This document shows, piece by piece, positions 48,713 through 58,079 of a stretch of 64,000 bases of DNA. Numbering within the stretch: position 1 is the stretch's first letter; the number at the start of each line of letters is the position of its first letter. Below the pieces are notes generated by a model, which was not told the origin of the DNA, searched no databases, and saw only the letters and a program-made list of their open reading frames with translations. This DNA is from Aminobacter ciceronei (lineage in GTDB: Bacteria; Pseudomonadota; Alphaproteobacteria; Rhizobiales; Rhizobiaceae), in contig NZ_JACJHY010000006.1 in assembly GCF_014138625.1 (NCBI RefSeq), positions 62,001 to 126,000 of the forward strand, read 5' to 3'. Both the position numbers and the translations under genes were made by a program.

Positions 48713-48732
48713 AGATAAGCATGGACTTATCT
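48713..48732. promoter_or_regulatory. ArsR operator palindrome
   Basis: AGATAAG at 48713-48719 and CTTATCT at 48726-48732 form a perfect 7-6-7 inverted repeat seven bases upstream of the ArsR start. Such ATAA/TTAT palindromes are typical ArsR-family operators. Confidence 0.7.
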
Positions 48733-48798
48733 GTTGCGCAAGTGCCACCCAATGATGCCTGCGAAACTGGCACAACAGGCTTCGGTCCAGCGCGGGGG

Positions 48799-48827
48799 TT
48801 GGCTAAGCAAAAATGCTTCGATATAAG
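48799..48827 (+). promoter_or_regulatory. Strong sigma70-type promoter for the exporter leader
   Basis: TTGGCT at 48799-48804 and TATAAG at 48822-48827 are separated by exactly 17 bases. The spacer holds the inverted repeat AAGCA-AAAA-TGCTT, a possible operator. The expected start near 48834 gives a 5' leader of about 210 bases before the exporter gene. Confidence 0.6.
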
Positions 48828-48861
48828 CAAATTCTTCGCGGCCACTAACAGGGAGGTCTGA

Positions 48862-48909
48862 ATGCCAGAATATGACATGTCCTCCCGGGGTTCACGCCGA
48901 GGTCGTTGA
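48862..48909 (+). CDS. 15-codon Arg-rich leader peptide upstream of the ABC exporter
   Basis: The frame MPEYDMSSRGSRRGR has a strong ribosome site, GGGAGG at 48851-48856, five bases before its ATG. It ends at TGA 48907-48909. Its last codons form the 5' arm of a hairpin and its stop lies at the loop. The C terminus contains R-R-G-R, an Arg-X-Arg motif of the sort that stalls ribosomes with macrolides in ErmDL-like leaders. The exporter gene itself has no clear ribosome site. Translation-dependent control of the exporter is inference. Confidence 0.5.
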   Translation: MPEYDMSSRGSRRGR

Positions 48910-48920
48910 CCTCGCGAACC
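48889..48920 (+). promoter_or_regulatory. Nested hairpin in the exporter leader RNA
   Basis: CGAGGTC (48898-48904) pairs with GACCTCG (48908-48914) around GTT; outer arms GGTTC (48889-48893) and GAACC (48916-48920) extend it. The leader ORF ends at the loop, so ribosome movement would open the structure. No T run follows directly, so action on translation or RNA stability is more likely than termination. From 48921 to 49046 I see no further gene. Confidence 0.55.
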
Positions 48921-49046
48921 ACCTTCGGCGTCCCTTTTATCTGACGCTGCCGTACCGCGACTTCCTGATTCAGCAAGAATTATTCGTCGCGCCTTTGAAC
49001 ATCTTTTTTCCAGGGGTGGCGTCGGGTTTCGGCGCCTCAACGCATC

Positions 49047-50849
49047 ATGGCTCGTTTTCGTATCGACCTGCGCGGCGGCGCTTTCCGCAGCGTTCTGGGT
49101 TTCACTTTCAGGCACTGGCAACGCCAACCGGCCCGGCTCGTCGTTATCTCGGCGGCCGTGCTCATTTCGACGATGGCCGACGTGTTGACGCCGCTCTATT
49201 CGGGCCGGCTGATCGACGCCGTCGCCAGTAGCGCGGCGACTGACGAGGTGGCATGGAATGCGGCGCTCGCCGCGTTCTTCACCTTGCTGGCACTTGCCAC
49301 TGGCTCGCTGGTGTTCCGCCACATCGCCTTTGCCGGCATCATCGAGTTGACGCTCAAGATGATGTCCGACATCGCCCAGGATGCGTTCCACCGCGTCCAG
49401 CGCTTCTCGACCGACTGGCACGCCAACAGCTTCGCCGGCTCGACGGTGCGCAAGGTGACGCGCGGCATGTGGGCGCTCGACCTGCTCAACGACACGCTGC
49501 TGGTGGCGCTGCTGCCGTCCTTCGTGATGCTTGTCGGCTCGACCATCCTGCTGGGATGGCACTGGCCGATGATGGGCCTGATCATTGCCGTGGGCTCGCT
49601 GATCTTCATTACCCAGACGGTGGTGATGTCGCTCGGTTTCGTCGCCCCGGCGGCCAGCCTTGCCAACAGCTGGGACACGCGTCTCGGCGGCTCCTTGGCC
49701 GACGCCGTCAGCTGCAATTCGGTGGTCAAGGCCTTTGGCGCCGAGGAGCGTGAGGAAGGGCGTCTCGCCAAGGTGATCGCCAAGTGGCGTCACCGCACGG
49801 GGCGCACCTGGATGCGCGGAACGATCAACGGTACGTCGCAGAACATCACGCTGGTTCTGCTGCGCGCCGCGATCATCGGCTTCGCCCTTTTCCTGTGGTC
49901 AAGCGGGCAGGCCAGCGCAGGCGATATCGCCTTCGTGCTGACCTCGTTCTTCCTGCTCCAAGGCTATCTGCGCGATGTCGGCATGCACATCCGCAACCTG
50001 CAGCGTTCGGTCAATGACATGGAGGAACTCGTCGACATCCAGGGCCAGCCTCTCGGTGTGGCCGATCGGCCTGGCGCCAAGCCGATCCAGATCGGCGACG
50101 GCGGCATCGAGTTCAAGCATGTGACGTTCCACTACGGCACGCATGCGAACCCGCTCTACCGGGACTTCTCGGTGTCGATCAAACCAGGCGAGCGCGTCGG
50201 TCTCGTCGGCCATTCCGGTTCGGGCAAGACGACCTTCGTCAAGCTGATCCAGCGGCTGTACGATGTCGGCGGCGGCAAGATCACCATCGACGGGCAGGAC
50301 ATCGCCAAGGCGACACAGTCGTCGCTGCGTTCGCAGATCGCGATCGTGCAGCAGGAGCCGATCCTGTTCCACCGCTCGCTGGCCGAGAACATCGCCTACA
50401 GCAGGCCGGGCGCGACGCAGGCCGATATCGAGCGCGCGGCAAAGCTCGCCAGCGCGCACGAATTCATCCAGCGTCTGCCCAAGGGTTATGGCACGCTGGT
50501 CGGTGAGCGTGGCGTCAAGCTGTCGGGCGGCGAGCGCCAGCGCGTGGCGATTGCCCGTGCCTTCCTGGCCGATGCGCCGATCCTGATTCTCGACGAGGCG
50601 ACATCCAGCCTCGATTCGGAATCGGAGGTGCTGATCCAGCAGGCGATGGAGCGCCTGATGGTCGGGCGCACGACGCTGATCATCGCGCACCGGTTGTCGA
50701 CGGTGAGGGCGCTCGATCGGCTGCTCGTCTTCGATCGCGGAGAGATCGTCGAGGAGGGCCGGCACGAGGCGCTGGTACGCCGCGAAGGCGGCATCTACCG
50801 CCGCCTGTTCGAACGCCAGGCGCTGGAGCTCACCAAAGGGCTCGTCTAG
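49047..50849 (+). CDS. ABC exporter (fused permease and ATPase)
   Basis: A 600-residue half-transporter with six spans in residues about 25-320 and an ATPase domain from about 340. Walker A is GHSGSGKTT at 388-396, the signature LSGGERQ at 492-498 and Walker B ILILDE at 512-517, with the H-loop IIAHRLST. It resembles MsbA/Sav1866-type exporters of lipids or drugs; substrate unknown. The ATG lacks a clear Shine-Dalgarno sequence, unlike the leader ORF 185 bases upstream. A perfect hairpin follows the stop. Confidence 0.93.
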   Translation: MARFRIDLRGGAFRSVLGFTFRHWQRQPARLVVISAAVLISTMADVLTPLYSGRLIDAVASSAATDEVAWNAALAAFFTLLALATGSLVFRHIAFAGIIELTLKMMSDIAQDAFHRVQRFSTDWHANSFAGSTVRKVTRGMWALDLLNDTLLVALLPSFVMLVGSTILLGWHWPMMGLIIAVGSLIFITQTVVMSLGFVAPAASLANSWDTRLGGSLADAVSCNSVVKAFGAEEREEGRLAKVIAKWRHRTGRTWMRGTINGTSQNITLVLLRAAIIGFALFLWSSGQASAGDIAFVLTSFFLLQGYLRDVGMHIRNLQRSVNDMEELVDIQGQPLGVADRPGAKPIQIGDGGIEFKHVTFHYGTHANPLYRDFSVSIKPGERVGLVGHSGSGKTTFVKLIQRLYDVGGGKITIDGQDIAKATQSSLRSQIAIVQQEPILFHRSLAENIAYSRPGATQADIERAAKLASAHEFIQRLPKGYGTLVGERGVKLSGGERQRVAIARAFLADAPILILDEATSSLDSESEVLIQQAMERLMVGRTTLIIAHRLSTVRALDRLLVFDRGEIVEEGRHEALVRREGGIYRRLFERQALELTKGLV

Positions 50850-50857
50850 ATCTGGAG

Positions 50858-50881
50858 CGGGCCGCGAGAGATCGCGGCCCG
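50858..50881 (+). terminator. Hairpin after the ABC exporter gene
   Basis: CGGGCCGCGA at 50858-50867 pairs perfectly with TCGCGGCCCG at 50872-50881 around a GAGA tetraloop, eight bases after the stop. The T tract is short (TTCG), so it may act partly by stabilising the RNA end. Confidence 0.65.
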
Positions 50882-51020
50882 TTCGTCATGCTGAAGCGGC
50901 CCGCAAGAAGATGTAGCCCCATTGGTCGGCTTCCATTCGCGCTCTGGTTGCTTTATTTCTGGTGCAGAGGTGCGGGGGCGCCGCCTTGTCAACGCAAAAG
51001 CCATCCGCTACGCCCCGATC

Positions 51021-52394
51021 ATGACAGTTACAGTTCGCTTCGCCCCTTCGCCCACCGGCCGCATCCACATCGGCAATGCGCGCACCGCCTTGTTCAATTG
51101 GCTCTTCGCCCTCAAGCACAAGGGGCGGTTTGTCCAGCGCTTCGACGACACCGATGTCGAGCGCTCGCGCCAGGAATTCGCAGACTCCATTCTCTACGAC
51201 CTGCACTGGCTCGGCATCTTTCCCGACCAGACCGAATACCAGTCGCGCCGCTTTGCCAGCTACGACGCCGCCGTCGACAAGCTCAAGGCATCAGGCGTGC
51301 TCTATCCCTGCTATGAGACGCCCGAGGAGCTCGACCTGCGCCGCAAGGTGCGGCGGACGCGCGGCCTGCCGCCGGTCTATGGCCGCGAGGCGCTGAAGCT
51401 CACCGATGCCGAGCGCCTGTCCTACGAACATGACGGGCGCAGACCGCACTGGCGTTTCCTGCTGCCCAATTTCGTCTCCGATCCGTTCGAGACCCAGCGC
51501 ACCGACGTCCATTGGACCGACATCGTGCGCGGCGAGGAGACTGTCGATCTGGCGTCGCTGTCCGATCCGGTGCTGGTGCGCGAGGACGGAACCTATCTCT
51601 ACACGCTGCCATCGGTTGTCGACGATATCGAGATGGAGATCACCCACGTCATCCGTGGCGACGACCATGTCACCAACACCGGTGTTCAGATCGCGCTGTT
51701 CCGCGCGCTCGGCGCCGAGCCTCCTGTTTTCGGTCACCACAATCTGCTGACGACGGCTTCCGGCGAGGGCCTGTCCAAGCGCACAGGTGCGCTGTCGATC
51801 GAGAGCCTGCGCGACGGCGGCATCGAACCGATGTCGGTTGCCTCGCTCGCCGTGCTTGTCGGCACGTCGGAGAATGTCACCGCGGTGCCCAACCTTCGCG
51901 ACCTTGCCGAAAAGTTCGATCCGGCCGCGACCTCGAAATCGGCGGCGAAGTTCGATCCTGAGGAACTGGTGGTGCTCAATCGGGCGCTGCTGCACCACAT
52001 GTCCTTTGACGAGGTGCGTGATCGCCTGATGGTGCTCGGTGTCAGCGGCAACCATGCCGAAGCGTTCTGGATGGCCGTTCGCGGCAATCTTGACAGGCTC
52101 CAGGACGCCGTGGCGTGGTGGCGCATCCTGCGCGAAGGGCCGCAGCCGGCTGTCGAGATCGCCGACGAGGACCGCGAATTCGTTGGTCAGGCGCTCGACC
52201 TTCTGCCCGAAGAGCCGTGGGACGGCAATGTCTGGAAGGACTGGACGGCCAAGGTGAAGAAAGCGACCGGCCGCAAGGGCAAGGCGCTGTTCATGCCGCT
52301 CAGGCTGGCGCTCACCGGTCTTGAGTCGGGCCCGGAACTCGCAGATCTGTTGCCGCTTGTGGGTCGGGAAGGAACGTTGGCCCGACGGCCCTGA
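51021..52394 (+). CDS. gltX: Glutamyl-tRNA synthetase
   Basis: A 457-residue class I synthetase. The HIGH-type motif is HIGN at 16-19 in [12 protein letters not shown] and the KMSKS-type motif is LSKRTGA at 251-257. FDDTDVERS and [16 protein letters not shown] are typical. Many alphaproteobacteria carry two GluRS enzymes differing in tRNA-Gln use; this shorter form with KRTGA may be one of the two, but that needs comparison. Its end overlaps the convergent DUF2865 gene by 83 bases. Confidence 0.94.
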   Translation: MTVTVRFAPSPTGRIHIGNARTALFNWLFALKHKGRFVQRFDDTDVERSRQEFADSILYDLHWLGIFPDQTEYQSRRFASYDAAVDKLKASGVLYPCYETPEELDLRRKVRRTRGLPPVYGREALKLTDAERLSYEHDGRRPHWRFLLPNFVSDPFETQRTDVHWTDIVRGEETVDLASLSDPVLVREDGTYLYTLPSVVDDIEMEITHVIRGDDHVTNTGVQIALFRALGAEPPVFGHHNLLTTASGEGLSKRTGALSIESLRDGGIEPMSVASLAVLVGTSENVTAVPNLRDLAEKFDPAATSKSAAKFDPEELVVLNRALLHHMSFDEVRDRLMVLGVSGNHAEAFWMAVRGNLDRLQDAVAWWRILREGPQPAVEIADEDREFVGQALDLLPEEPWDGNVWKDWTAKVKKATGRKGKALFMPLRLALTGLESGPELADLLPLVGREGTLARRP

Positions 52395-53394
52395 CCTTGC
52401 GGTTGGGATCTGGTGCCGGACGAGGCACCACCGGCGCCTGCGGCTCCTCCACCGGCCTGGCCTGCGGGGTGCTCGGTACCGGGCGTCCTTCGCCGGCGAT
52501 GACCGAAAAATTCCTGTCCAGGCTGACATTGCAGCCGCAGGCCGGAACGCGCGGCAGGTCGAGGCGCTTGTAGCGATAGGCTGTCGCAAGATTGCGGTAG
52601 GGCTGGCCGGAGCGGGCTGAAACCATGCTCTCCTGTGGCTGGCCGGCATTGAGGTGATAAAACAGCTCGATCTCGGTTCCAGGGCAGCTGGCTTCGCAAT
52701 TCTTCTCGTCGCGCTGGAAATCCGAGACATCGGCTGCATTCGACATCGGGAAGAAGTATCCGTCGCAGGTGCGCACGCACAAGGTACGGTATTCGCCCAA
52801 GCCTTGTTGCTGGCTGCGGCCGATGACGATGTGCTGCGGATAGCTTTCATTGAAGCTCAGGCTGGTCGCCTCGCCGCCGCGGATGACGATCGCGCCGGCT
52901 TGCTCCGTCGCGGGATCGTTGCCTGCGCCTTCTTCCGTCTTCTCGCCCTGGTCGTTGCAACCCGCGAATTGCATCGCATCAAGGATGCGGATGCGCTCGC
53001 GCCGGACGTTCCTGTTCGGTTGCGCGGTCTGGCTGTCGAGCTTGCCGAGATTGTCCTGCATCTCAGCGATCTTGGCATTCAGCGCGGCGCACTGAGCGAT
53101 GACGTCGCCCGAGATCGCCCTGTCGCAGCCAAGGTCGGAAGCCCTGATGCGGGCGAGGTCGATCTGGTCTTGCTGGGTGGTGGCAGCGGCGGCGAATTCA
53201 TCCGGCTGGATGAAGCTCCCGCTCTCCCGCGTCGGCAAGTTGGCCAACTGGACCTCGAGTTCCAGGCATTCCGCCGACACGGCGAATGCAGATCCGGTGG
53301 TCAGCAACGACACGGCGACCGCGGCCAGCAAGGCGATGGCTGGCCGCTTTACCGGGAATTTGCTTCTGCCGCGCCCGAACATCCCGCTTTCCAT
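52312..53394 (-). CDS. DUF2865 secreted/periplasmic protein
   Basis: A 360-residue exported protein with a signal peptide ([20 protein letters not shown]). The DUF2865 hallmark is [21 protein letters not shown], split as [15 protein letters not shown], followed by [16 protein letters not shown]. Earlier there is a coiled-coil-like segment ([16 protein letters not shown]). The C terminus is Pro-rich ([21 protein letters not shown]). Function unknown; restricted to Hyphomicrobiales as far as I know. The start is uncertain among ATG 53421, 53394 and 53382. Confidence 0.85.
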   Translation of the reverse strand: MESGMFGRGRSKFPVKRPAIALLAAVAVSLLTTGSAFAVSAECLELEVQLANLPTRESGSFIQPDEFAAAATTQQDQIDLARIRASDLGCDRAISGDVIAQCAALNAKIAEMQDNLGKLDSQTAQPNRNVRRERIRILDAMQFAGCNDQGEKTEEGAGNDPATEQAGAIVIRGGEATSLSFNESYPQHIVIGRSQQQGLGEYRTLCVRTCDGYFFPMSNAADVSDFQRDEKNCEASCPGTEIELFYHLNAGQPQESMVSARSGQPYRNLATAYRYKRLDLPRVPACGCNVSLDRNFSVIAGEGRPVPSTPQARPVEEPQAPVVPRPAPDPNRKVRAVGPTFLPDPQAATDLRVPGPTQDR

Positions 53395-53449
53395 CGACCT
53401 GCCGCGCGACGCGCGGAACATGCCTCGGCTCGAACCCTAGCGCCGACGA

Positions 53450-53479
53450 GGTTAACCGTTTCTTTGGAAACGGCTAACC
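53450..53479 (-). terminator. Hairpin after maeB
   Basis: Thirteen-base arms at 53450-53462 and 53467-53479 pair with one mismatch around TTTG. It lies 9 bases after the maeB stop on the minus strand and before the DUF2865 gene. There is no T tract, so it may be a weak terminator. Confidence 0.5.
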
Positions 53480-53488
53480 CGTGCCCGA

Positions 53489-55807
53489 TCAGGACGCAGC
53501 ACTTGCGCGCTGCGACGCTTCGACGACGGCGAGTGCCGTCATGTTGACGATGCCGCGCGAGGTAACAGAAGGCGTCAGGATGTGTGCCGGCTGGGCGGTG
53601 CCGAGCAGGATCGGCCCGACATGCAGCGCGTCCATCATCGTCTTGACTGTGGTCAGCGCGATGTTTGCGGCGTCGAGATTGGGGAAGACCAGCAGGTTGG
53701 CTTCGCCCTTCAGCGTCGAATGCGGATAGACGCGCTGGCGCAGCACTTCCGACAGGGCGGAATCGCCATGCATTTCGCCGTCGCTGGCTAGTTCCGGCGC
53801 GATGCGCTTCAGGATCGCCGCCGCCGCCCGCATCTTCTGGGCGCTTTGCGAGTCGCGGGAGCCGAAATTCGAATGCGACAGCAAGGCCGCCTTGGGCTCG
53901 ATGCCGAAACGACGGATCTCGTCGGCCGCCAGCATCGTCATCTCGGCGATCTCTTCGGCAGTCGGGTCGACGGTCACGTAGGTGTCGGTGAAGAACAGCA
54001 CGCCGCGCTGCGAGATCAGCATCGACAGCGCCGACAGATCGCGATCCTTGACGCCGTCGCGGGCGCCGACGATCAGCGTGACGTTGCGCAGGTGCCGCTC
54101 AAAACGGCCTTCCAGGCCGCAGATCATGGCATCGGCATCGCCGCGCTTCAGCGCAATCGCCGCTATGACCGTGTTGTTGGTGCGCACCATGGTGCGCGCC
54201 GCCTCGGGCGTGATGCCCTGGCGGCCGCCGAGGTCGATCAGGTGGTCGACATAGTGACGGTAGCGTGGATCATCCTCGGGATTGATGATGTCGAAGTCGA
54301 CAGCCGGCCGGATGCGCAGACCGTAGCGCTTGATGCGGACCTCGATGACATGCGGACGCCCGATCAGGATCGGCTTGGCCAGCCCTTCCTCCAGCACCAC
54401 CTGGGCGGCGCGCAGCACGCGCTCGTCTTCGCCGTCGGCGTAGATGACACGCTTGGATGTTGCCTGCTTGGCGTTGGAGAAGATCGGCTTCATCACCAGG
54501 CCGGAGCGGAAGACGAAGCGGCTGAGCTTGTCGACATAGGCGTTGAAGTCGGCGATCGGGCGGGTCGCCACGCCGGTTTCGCAGGCCGCCTTGGCAACGG
54601 CAGGCGCGATCCTGAGGATCAGCCTGGGGTCGAAGGGCGAGGGGATCAGGAAGTCGGGGCCGAAGGTCGGCGTCTCGCCGGAATAGGCGCGCGCCGCGAC
54701 GTCGGAAGGTTCTTCGCGCGCGAGCGCAGCAATTGCGCGCACGGCAGCCATCTTCATTTCTTCATTGATGGCACGCGCGCCGCAATCGAGCGCGCCGCGG
54801 AAGATGTAGGGGAAGCACAGGACGTTGTTGACCTGGTTCGGGAAATCAGAGCGTCCGGTGCAGATCATCGCGTCGGGACGGGCGGCACGCGCCACTTCCG
54901 GCATGATCTCGGGATTCGGGTTGGCCAGCGCCAGGATCAGCGGCTTGTCCGCCATCTCCGACAGCAGTTCCGGCTTCAGCACACCGGCTGCCGACAGGCC
55001 GAGGAAGACGTCTGCGCCGCCGATGACATCAGCCAGGACGCGCGCGTTGGTGTCCTTGACGTATGGGTCCTTCCAGCGGTCCATCTCCTCGACGCGGCCC
55101 TTGTGGGCGACGCCGAAACGGTCGGTGACCCAGATGTTCTCGACCTTGGCGCCGAGCGACACCAGCAGGTTGAGGCAGGCGAGTGCCGCGGCACCTGCGC
55201 CCGAGGTGACGATCTTGACGTCCTCGATTTTCTTGCCGGCGAGTTCCAGGCCGTTGAGAACGGCGGCCGCGACGATGATCGCGGTGCCGTGCTGGTCGTC
55301 ATGGAAGACCGGGATGCGCATCTTGGCCTTGAGCTGCTCCTCGACTTCGAAGCACTCTGGGGCCTTGATGTCCTCGAGGTTGATGCCGCCGAAGGTCGGT
55401 TCGAGTGCCGCGATCGTGCTCACCATCTGCCCGATCTCGGGCGCGTCGATCTCGATGTCGAAAACGTCGATGCCGGCGAATTTCTTGAACAGAACGGCCT
55501 TGCCTTCCATCACCGGCTTGGATGCCAGCGGGCCGATATTGCCGAGACCGAGCACGGCTGTGCCATTGGAAATCACGGCGACCAGATTGGCGCGGCCGGT
55601 ATAGTCGGCGGCGGTCTCGGGATCATCCTTGATGGCGAGGCAAGGGGCGGCGACGCCGGGCGAATAGGCCAGCGCCAGGTCGCGCTGGTTGCCGAGCGGC
55701 TTGGTCGCCTGAATCTCGAGCTTGCCGGGAATGGGGTGCTTGTGGAAGAAGAGCGCGGCCTGATCCAGATCGGACAGTGCTTCCTTCTTCTTGTCTTCCC
55801 CAGCCAT
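53489..55807 (-). CDS. maeB: NADP-dependent malic enzyme, two-domain MaeB/Tme type
   Basis: A 772-residue enzyme decarboxylating malate to pyruvate. The N-terminal malic-enzyme half (about 1-430) has [26 protein letters not shown] by its key part [16 protein letters not shown] and [16 protein letters not shown], the nucleotide-binding loop. The C-terminal half (about 440-760) is a phosphotransacetylase-like domain lacking catalytic role and thought to bind acetyl-CoA as effector. The two-part form is the standard rhizobial enzyme. GGAGCG precedes the ATG. Confidence 0.96.
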   Translation of the reverse strand: MAGEDKKKEALSDLDQAALFFHKHPIPGKLEIQATKPLGNQRDLALAYSPGVAAPCLAIKDDPETAADYTGRANLVAVISNGTAVLGLGNIGPLASKPVMEGKAVLFKKFAGIDVFDIEIDAPEIGQMVSTIAALEPTFGGINLEDIKAPECFEVEEQLKAKMRIPVFHDDQHGTAIIVAAAVLNGLELAGKKIEDVKIVTSGAGAAALACLNLLVSLGAKVENIWVTDRFGVAHKGRVEEMDRWKDPYVKDTNARVLADVIGGADVFLGLSAAGVLKPELLSEMADKPLILALANPNPEIMPEVARAARPDAMICTGRSDFPNQVNNVLCFPYIFRGALDCGARAINEEMKMAAVRAIAALAREEPSDVAARAYSGETPTFGPDFLIPSPFDPRLILRIAPAVAKAACETGVATRPIADFNAYVDKLSRFVFRSGLVMKPIFSNAKQATSKRVIYADGEDERVLRAAQVVLEEGLAKPILIGRPHVIEVRIKRYGLRIRPAVDFDIINPEDDPRYRHYVDHLIDLGGRQGITPEAARTMVRTNNTVIAAIALKRGDADAMICGLEGRFERHLRNVTLIVGARDGVKDRDLSALSMLISQRGVLFFTDTYVTVDPTAEEIAEMTMLAADEIRRFGIEPKAALLSHSNFGSRDSQSAQKMRAAAAILKRIAPELASDGEMHGDSALSEVLRQRVYPHSTLKGEANLLVFPNLDAANIALTTVKTMMDALHVGPILLGTAQPAHILTPSVTSRGIVNMTALAVVEASQRASAAS

Positions 55808-55985
55808 GTCCCGCTCCTTCAGAATCCAACAGCAAAGGCCGTTATTAGCACGGCCAGCACGATTTTCGAGGCTTCAACGGCCAAATGGACGTTGAATCAC
55901 TTTCAAGCGCCGGAACTGCAATCATTCCAGCGACTTGCGGGTGGCGGTTGAGAGATTGATTCGGTCTTTTGTGAGGCTTGGCTGA

Positions 55986-56012
55986 AACAGCGCGTCCTTG
56001 CGACGCGCTGTT
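55986..56012 (-). terminator. Hairpin terminator after the SDR gene
   Basis: AACAGCGCGTC at 55986-55996 and GACGCGCTGTT at 56002-56012 form a perfect 11-base stem. On the minus strand it lies 35 bases after the SDR stop and ends in GTTTC, before the maeB start. The remaining gap (55808-55985) holds no gene that I can see. Confidence 0.68.
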
Positions 56013-56047
56013 GGCTGCCTTTGGGATAGGTTCGTGCCGCCGAGAGC

Positions 56048-56827
56048 CTAGAATGAGCTCACGTAAAGCCCGCCGTCGACAGGAATGTTCTGGCCGGTCA
56101 TGTAGCCTGCATGGGTCGAGCACAGGAAGGCGCAGATCTGGCCGAATTCTTCCGGCGTACCGAGGCGGCCGGCTGGTATGCCGGCGCTGAGGCGGGCGCG
56201 GCGCGCATCACCTTCCGCCGGATCCTCGATGCTGCCGGGCTCGTGCGGGCCGCGCAGGCGGTCGGTGTCGAGCTTGCCGGGCAGCATGTTGTTGATGGTG
56301 ACGTTGCGGTCGGCGACAGTGCGCGCAACGCCTGCCAGGAAGGCTGTCAGGCCGGCGCGGGCGCCGGAGGACAGGTCGAGGCCGGGGATGGGCGTGTAGA
56401 CCGACAACGAGGTGATGTTGACGATGCGGCCGAAGCCACGCGCCGCCATGCCGTCGATGACAGCTTTGATCAACTCGATGGGCGTGACCATGTTGTTGGT
56501 GACGCCGGCAAGGATCTTCTCGCGGTCGAGCTCTCGGAAGTCACGGTAGGGCGGACCGCCATTGTTGTTGACCAGAATGTCGGGGTCAGGGCAGGCGGCG
56601 AGCAGGGTCTTCTGGATCGCCGGATCGGAGATGTCGCCGACGATTTCGGTGACCGGCACGCCGTAGCGTTGACGAATTTCGGTTGCCGTGCGGTTCAGGA
56701 TGCCGGCGTCGCGGCCGTTGAGGAACAGCTCACAGCCGGCTTCGGCCAGCGCCATCGCGCAGCCCTTGCCAAGGCCCTTGCTCGAGGCGCAGACGATTGC
56801 CTTCTTCCCGCTGATGCCGAGATCCAT
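56048..56827 (-). CDS. SDR-family protein lacking the usual YxxxK catalytic pair
   Basis: A 259-residue Rossmann protein of the short-chain dehydrogenase class. The cofactor motif is CASSKGLGKGCA and NNNGGPP replaces the usual NNAG. After the catalytic-serine strand VNITSLSVYTPIPGL, the place of Y-x-x-x-K reads LSSGARAGL, so Tyr and Lys are missing (Ser/Gly and Arg instead). It resembles the beta-ketoacyl-reductase-like SDR subgroup noted for an imperfect catalytic tetrad. Activity is doubtful or altered. AGGAGA stands seven bases before the ATG. Confidence 0.85.
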   Translation of the reverse strand: MDLGISGKKAIVCASSKGLGKGCAMALAEAGCELFLNGRDAGILNRTATEIRQRYGVPVTEIVGDISDPAIQKTLLAACPDPDILVNNNGGPPYRDFRELDREKILAGVTNNMVTPIELIKAVIDGMAARGFGRIVNITSLSVYTPIPGLDLSSGARAGLTAFLAGVARTVADRNVTINNMLPGKLDTDRLRGPHEPGSIEDPAEGDARRARLSAGIPAGRLGTPEEFGQICAFLCSTHAGYMTGQNIPVDGGLYVSSF

Positions 56828-56944
56828 GATCGTTCTCCTGTCGGTGATGACCCAGCCTAGAACTGCCCGGCCAAAGCCGCAACCGTCATACGGCTGTTGC
56901 ATGAATCTGGGCATAGCCACGGCAAAAGCAACGGGTCGATTGCC

Positions 56945-57766
56945 ATGTCCGGCACGAGCACACGCAATTTTCGCACGCTGTTCATCTCAGATGTGCATCT
57001 GGGATCGAAGGGAGCGAAGGCCGATTTCCTGATCGACTTCCTGCGTCACCACGAGGCCGAGAAGATCTTCCTCGTCGGCGATATTGTCGATGGTTGGCGC
57101 CTGCGCCGGTCCTGGCATTGGCCGCAGACACACAACGACGTCGTCCAGAAATTGCTGCGCCAGGCGCGCAAGGGCACCGAAATCACCTACATCGCCGGCA
57201 ATCATGACGAGTTCGCCCGCAATTTCCAGGGCGTGCATTTCGGCGGCATCGTCGTTGCCGATCGGGCCATCCACGAGGCGGCCGACGGCAAGCGTTTCCT
57301 GGTCATCCATGGCGATCAGTTCGACGCGGTGGTGCAGAACGCCCGCTGGCTCGCCTATCTCGGCGACTTCGCCTATGACGCGGCGATGGCGATGAACCGG
57401 CTGGTGGCGCGCTTCCGCCGCACCTTCGGCATGCCATACTGGTCGTTTTCGTCCTGGGCCAAGGTCCGGGTCAAGAAGGCCGTCAACTTCATCGGCGCCT
57501 TTCAGGACGTGCTGACCGAGGAAGCGCGGCGTTCGGACGTGGACGGCGTCATCTGCGGCCACATCCACCATCCGACGATCGAGAATTTCGACGGCATCCA
57601 GTACATCAACACCGGCGACTGGGTCGAAAACTGCACGGCGGTCGCCGAGGATTTTGATGGCAGCTTCGTCATCCTGCACTGGCCGCACGTGCTGGCGGGC
57701 AAGCTGGTCAACGAACCCTTCGTGCCGATGGTCGTCGATCAGCGCGCCGACAAAGCAGCCGCCTGA
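56945..57766 (+). CDS. Metallophosphoesterase, LpxH-like (COG2908)
   Basis: A 273-residue calcineurin-like phosphoesterase. Metal-binding motifs are FISDVHLGS, VGDIVDGW, AGNHDEF, VIHGDQFD and GHIHHP. COG2908 includes LpxH, the UDP-diacylglucosamine hydrolase of lipid A synthesis, but many alphaproteobacteria use LpxI instead and these longer homologues may have another substrate. The start at MSGTSTRN is the first ATG of the frame. Confidence 0.85.
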   Translation: MSGTSTRNFRTLFISDVHLGSKGAKADFLIDFLRHHEAEKIFLVGDIVDGWRLRRSWHWPQTHNDVVQKLLRQARKGTEITYIAGNHDEFARNFQGVHFGGIVVADRAIHEAADGKRFLVIHGDQFDAVVQNARWLAYLGDFAYDAAMAMNRLVARFRRTFGMPYWSFSSWAKVRVKKAVNFIGAFQDVLTEEARRSDVDGVICGHIHHPTIENFDGIQYINTGDWVENCTAVAEDFDGSFVILHWPHVLAGKLVNEPFVPMVVDQRADKAAA

Positions 57767-58079
57767 ACGGAACGACATCGATGTGCAGCTCCAGATATGC
57801 CTCGCGCCCATGGCGGGATGGACCAGGTCATGCGGCAATTGCCGCGCCGCGCGTTGCCGAGACGCTGCTAAGACGGGCACGGCGGCTCGGCGCGCACCAC
57901 TTGCCGATGGAAGCGCAGGCCATGCCGCGCCTTGGCCGATAAGGCCGTGGCAACTGGCCCAAGCTTTGGGTAAATGCTCGGCCCCGTTGGCTTTCGTGGC
58001 GTGGCCGCCCATGGTAAGGGATCAGGCAAATCGGTGAGGCTTGGTTGGTTCGGGTCGCGCCCGGACACACTTACCCACC
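57767..58079. other. 313-base gap without a recognisable gene
   Basis: Between the phosphoesterase stop and the MFS start I see no convincing coding frame, terminator with T tract or repeat. Open frames here are GC-rich shadows without a ribosome site or family-like sequence. The last 40 bases must hold the MFS promoter or leader, but no clear -35/-10 pair is visible. Confidence 0.6.

Noticed and set aside
48872-49231. A 119-codon frame beginning in the exporter leader
   Set aside because: It runs into the exporter gene in another frame, lacks a ribosome site and loses protein-like composition there; the 15-codon leader ORF has the strong ribosome site.
53846-55951. A 701-codon open frame on the plus strand
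   Set aside because: It is the antisense shadow of maeB, whose protein is unmistakable on the other strand.
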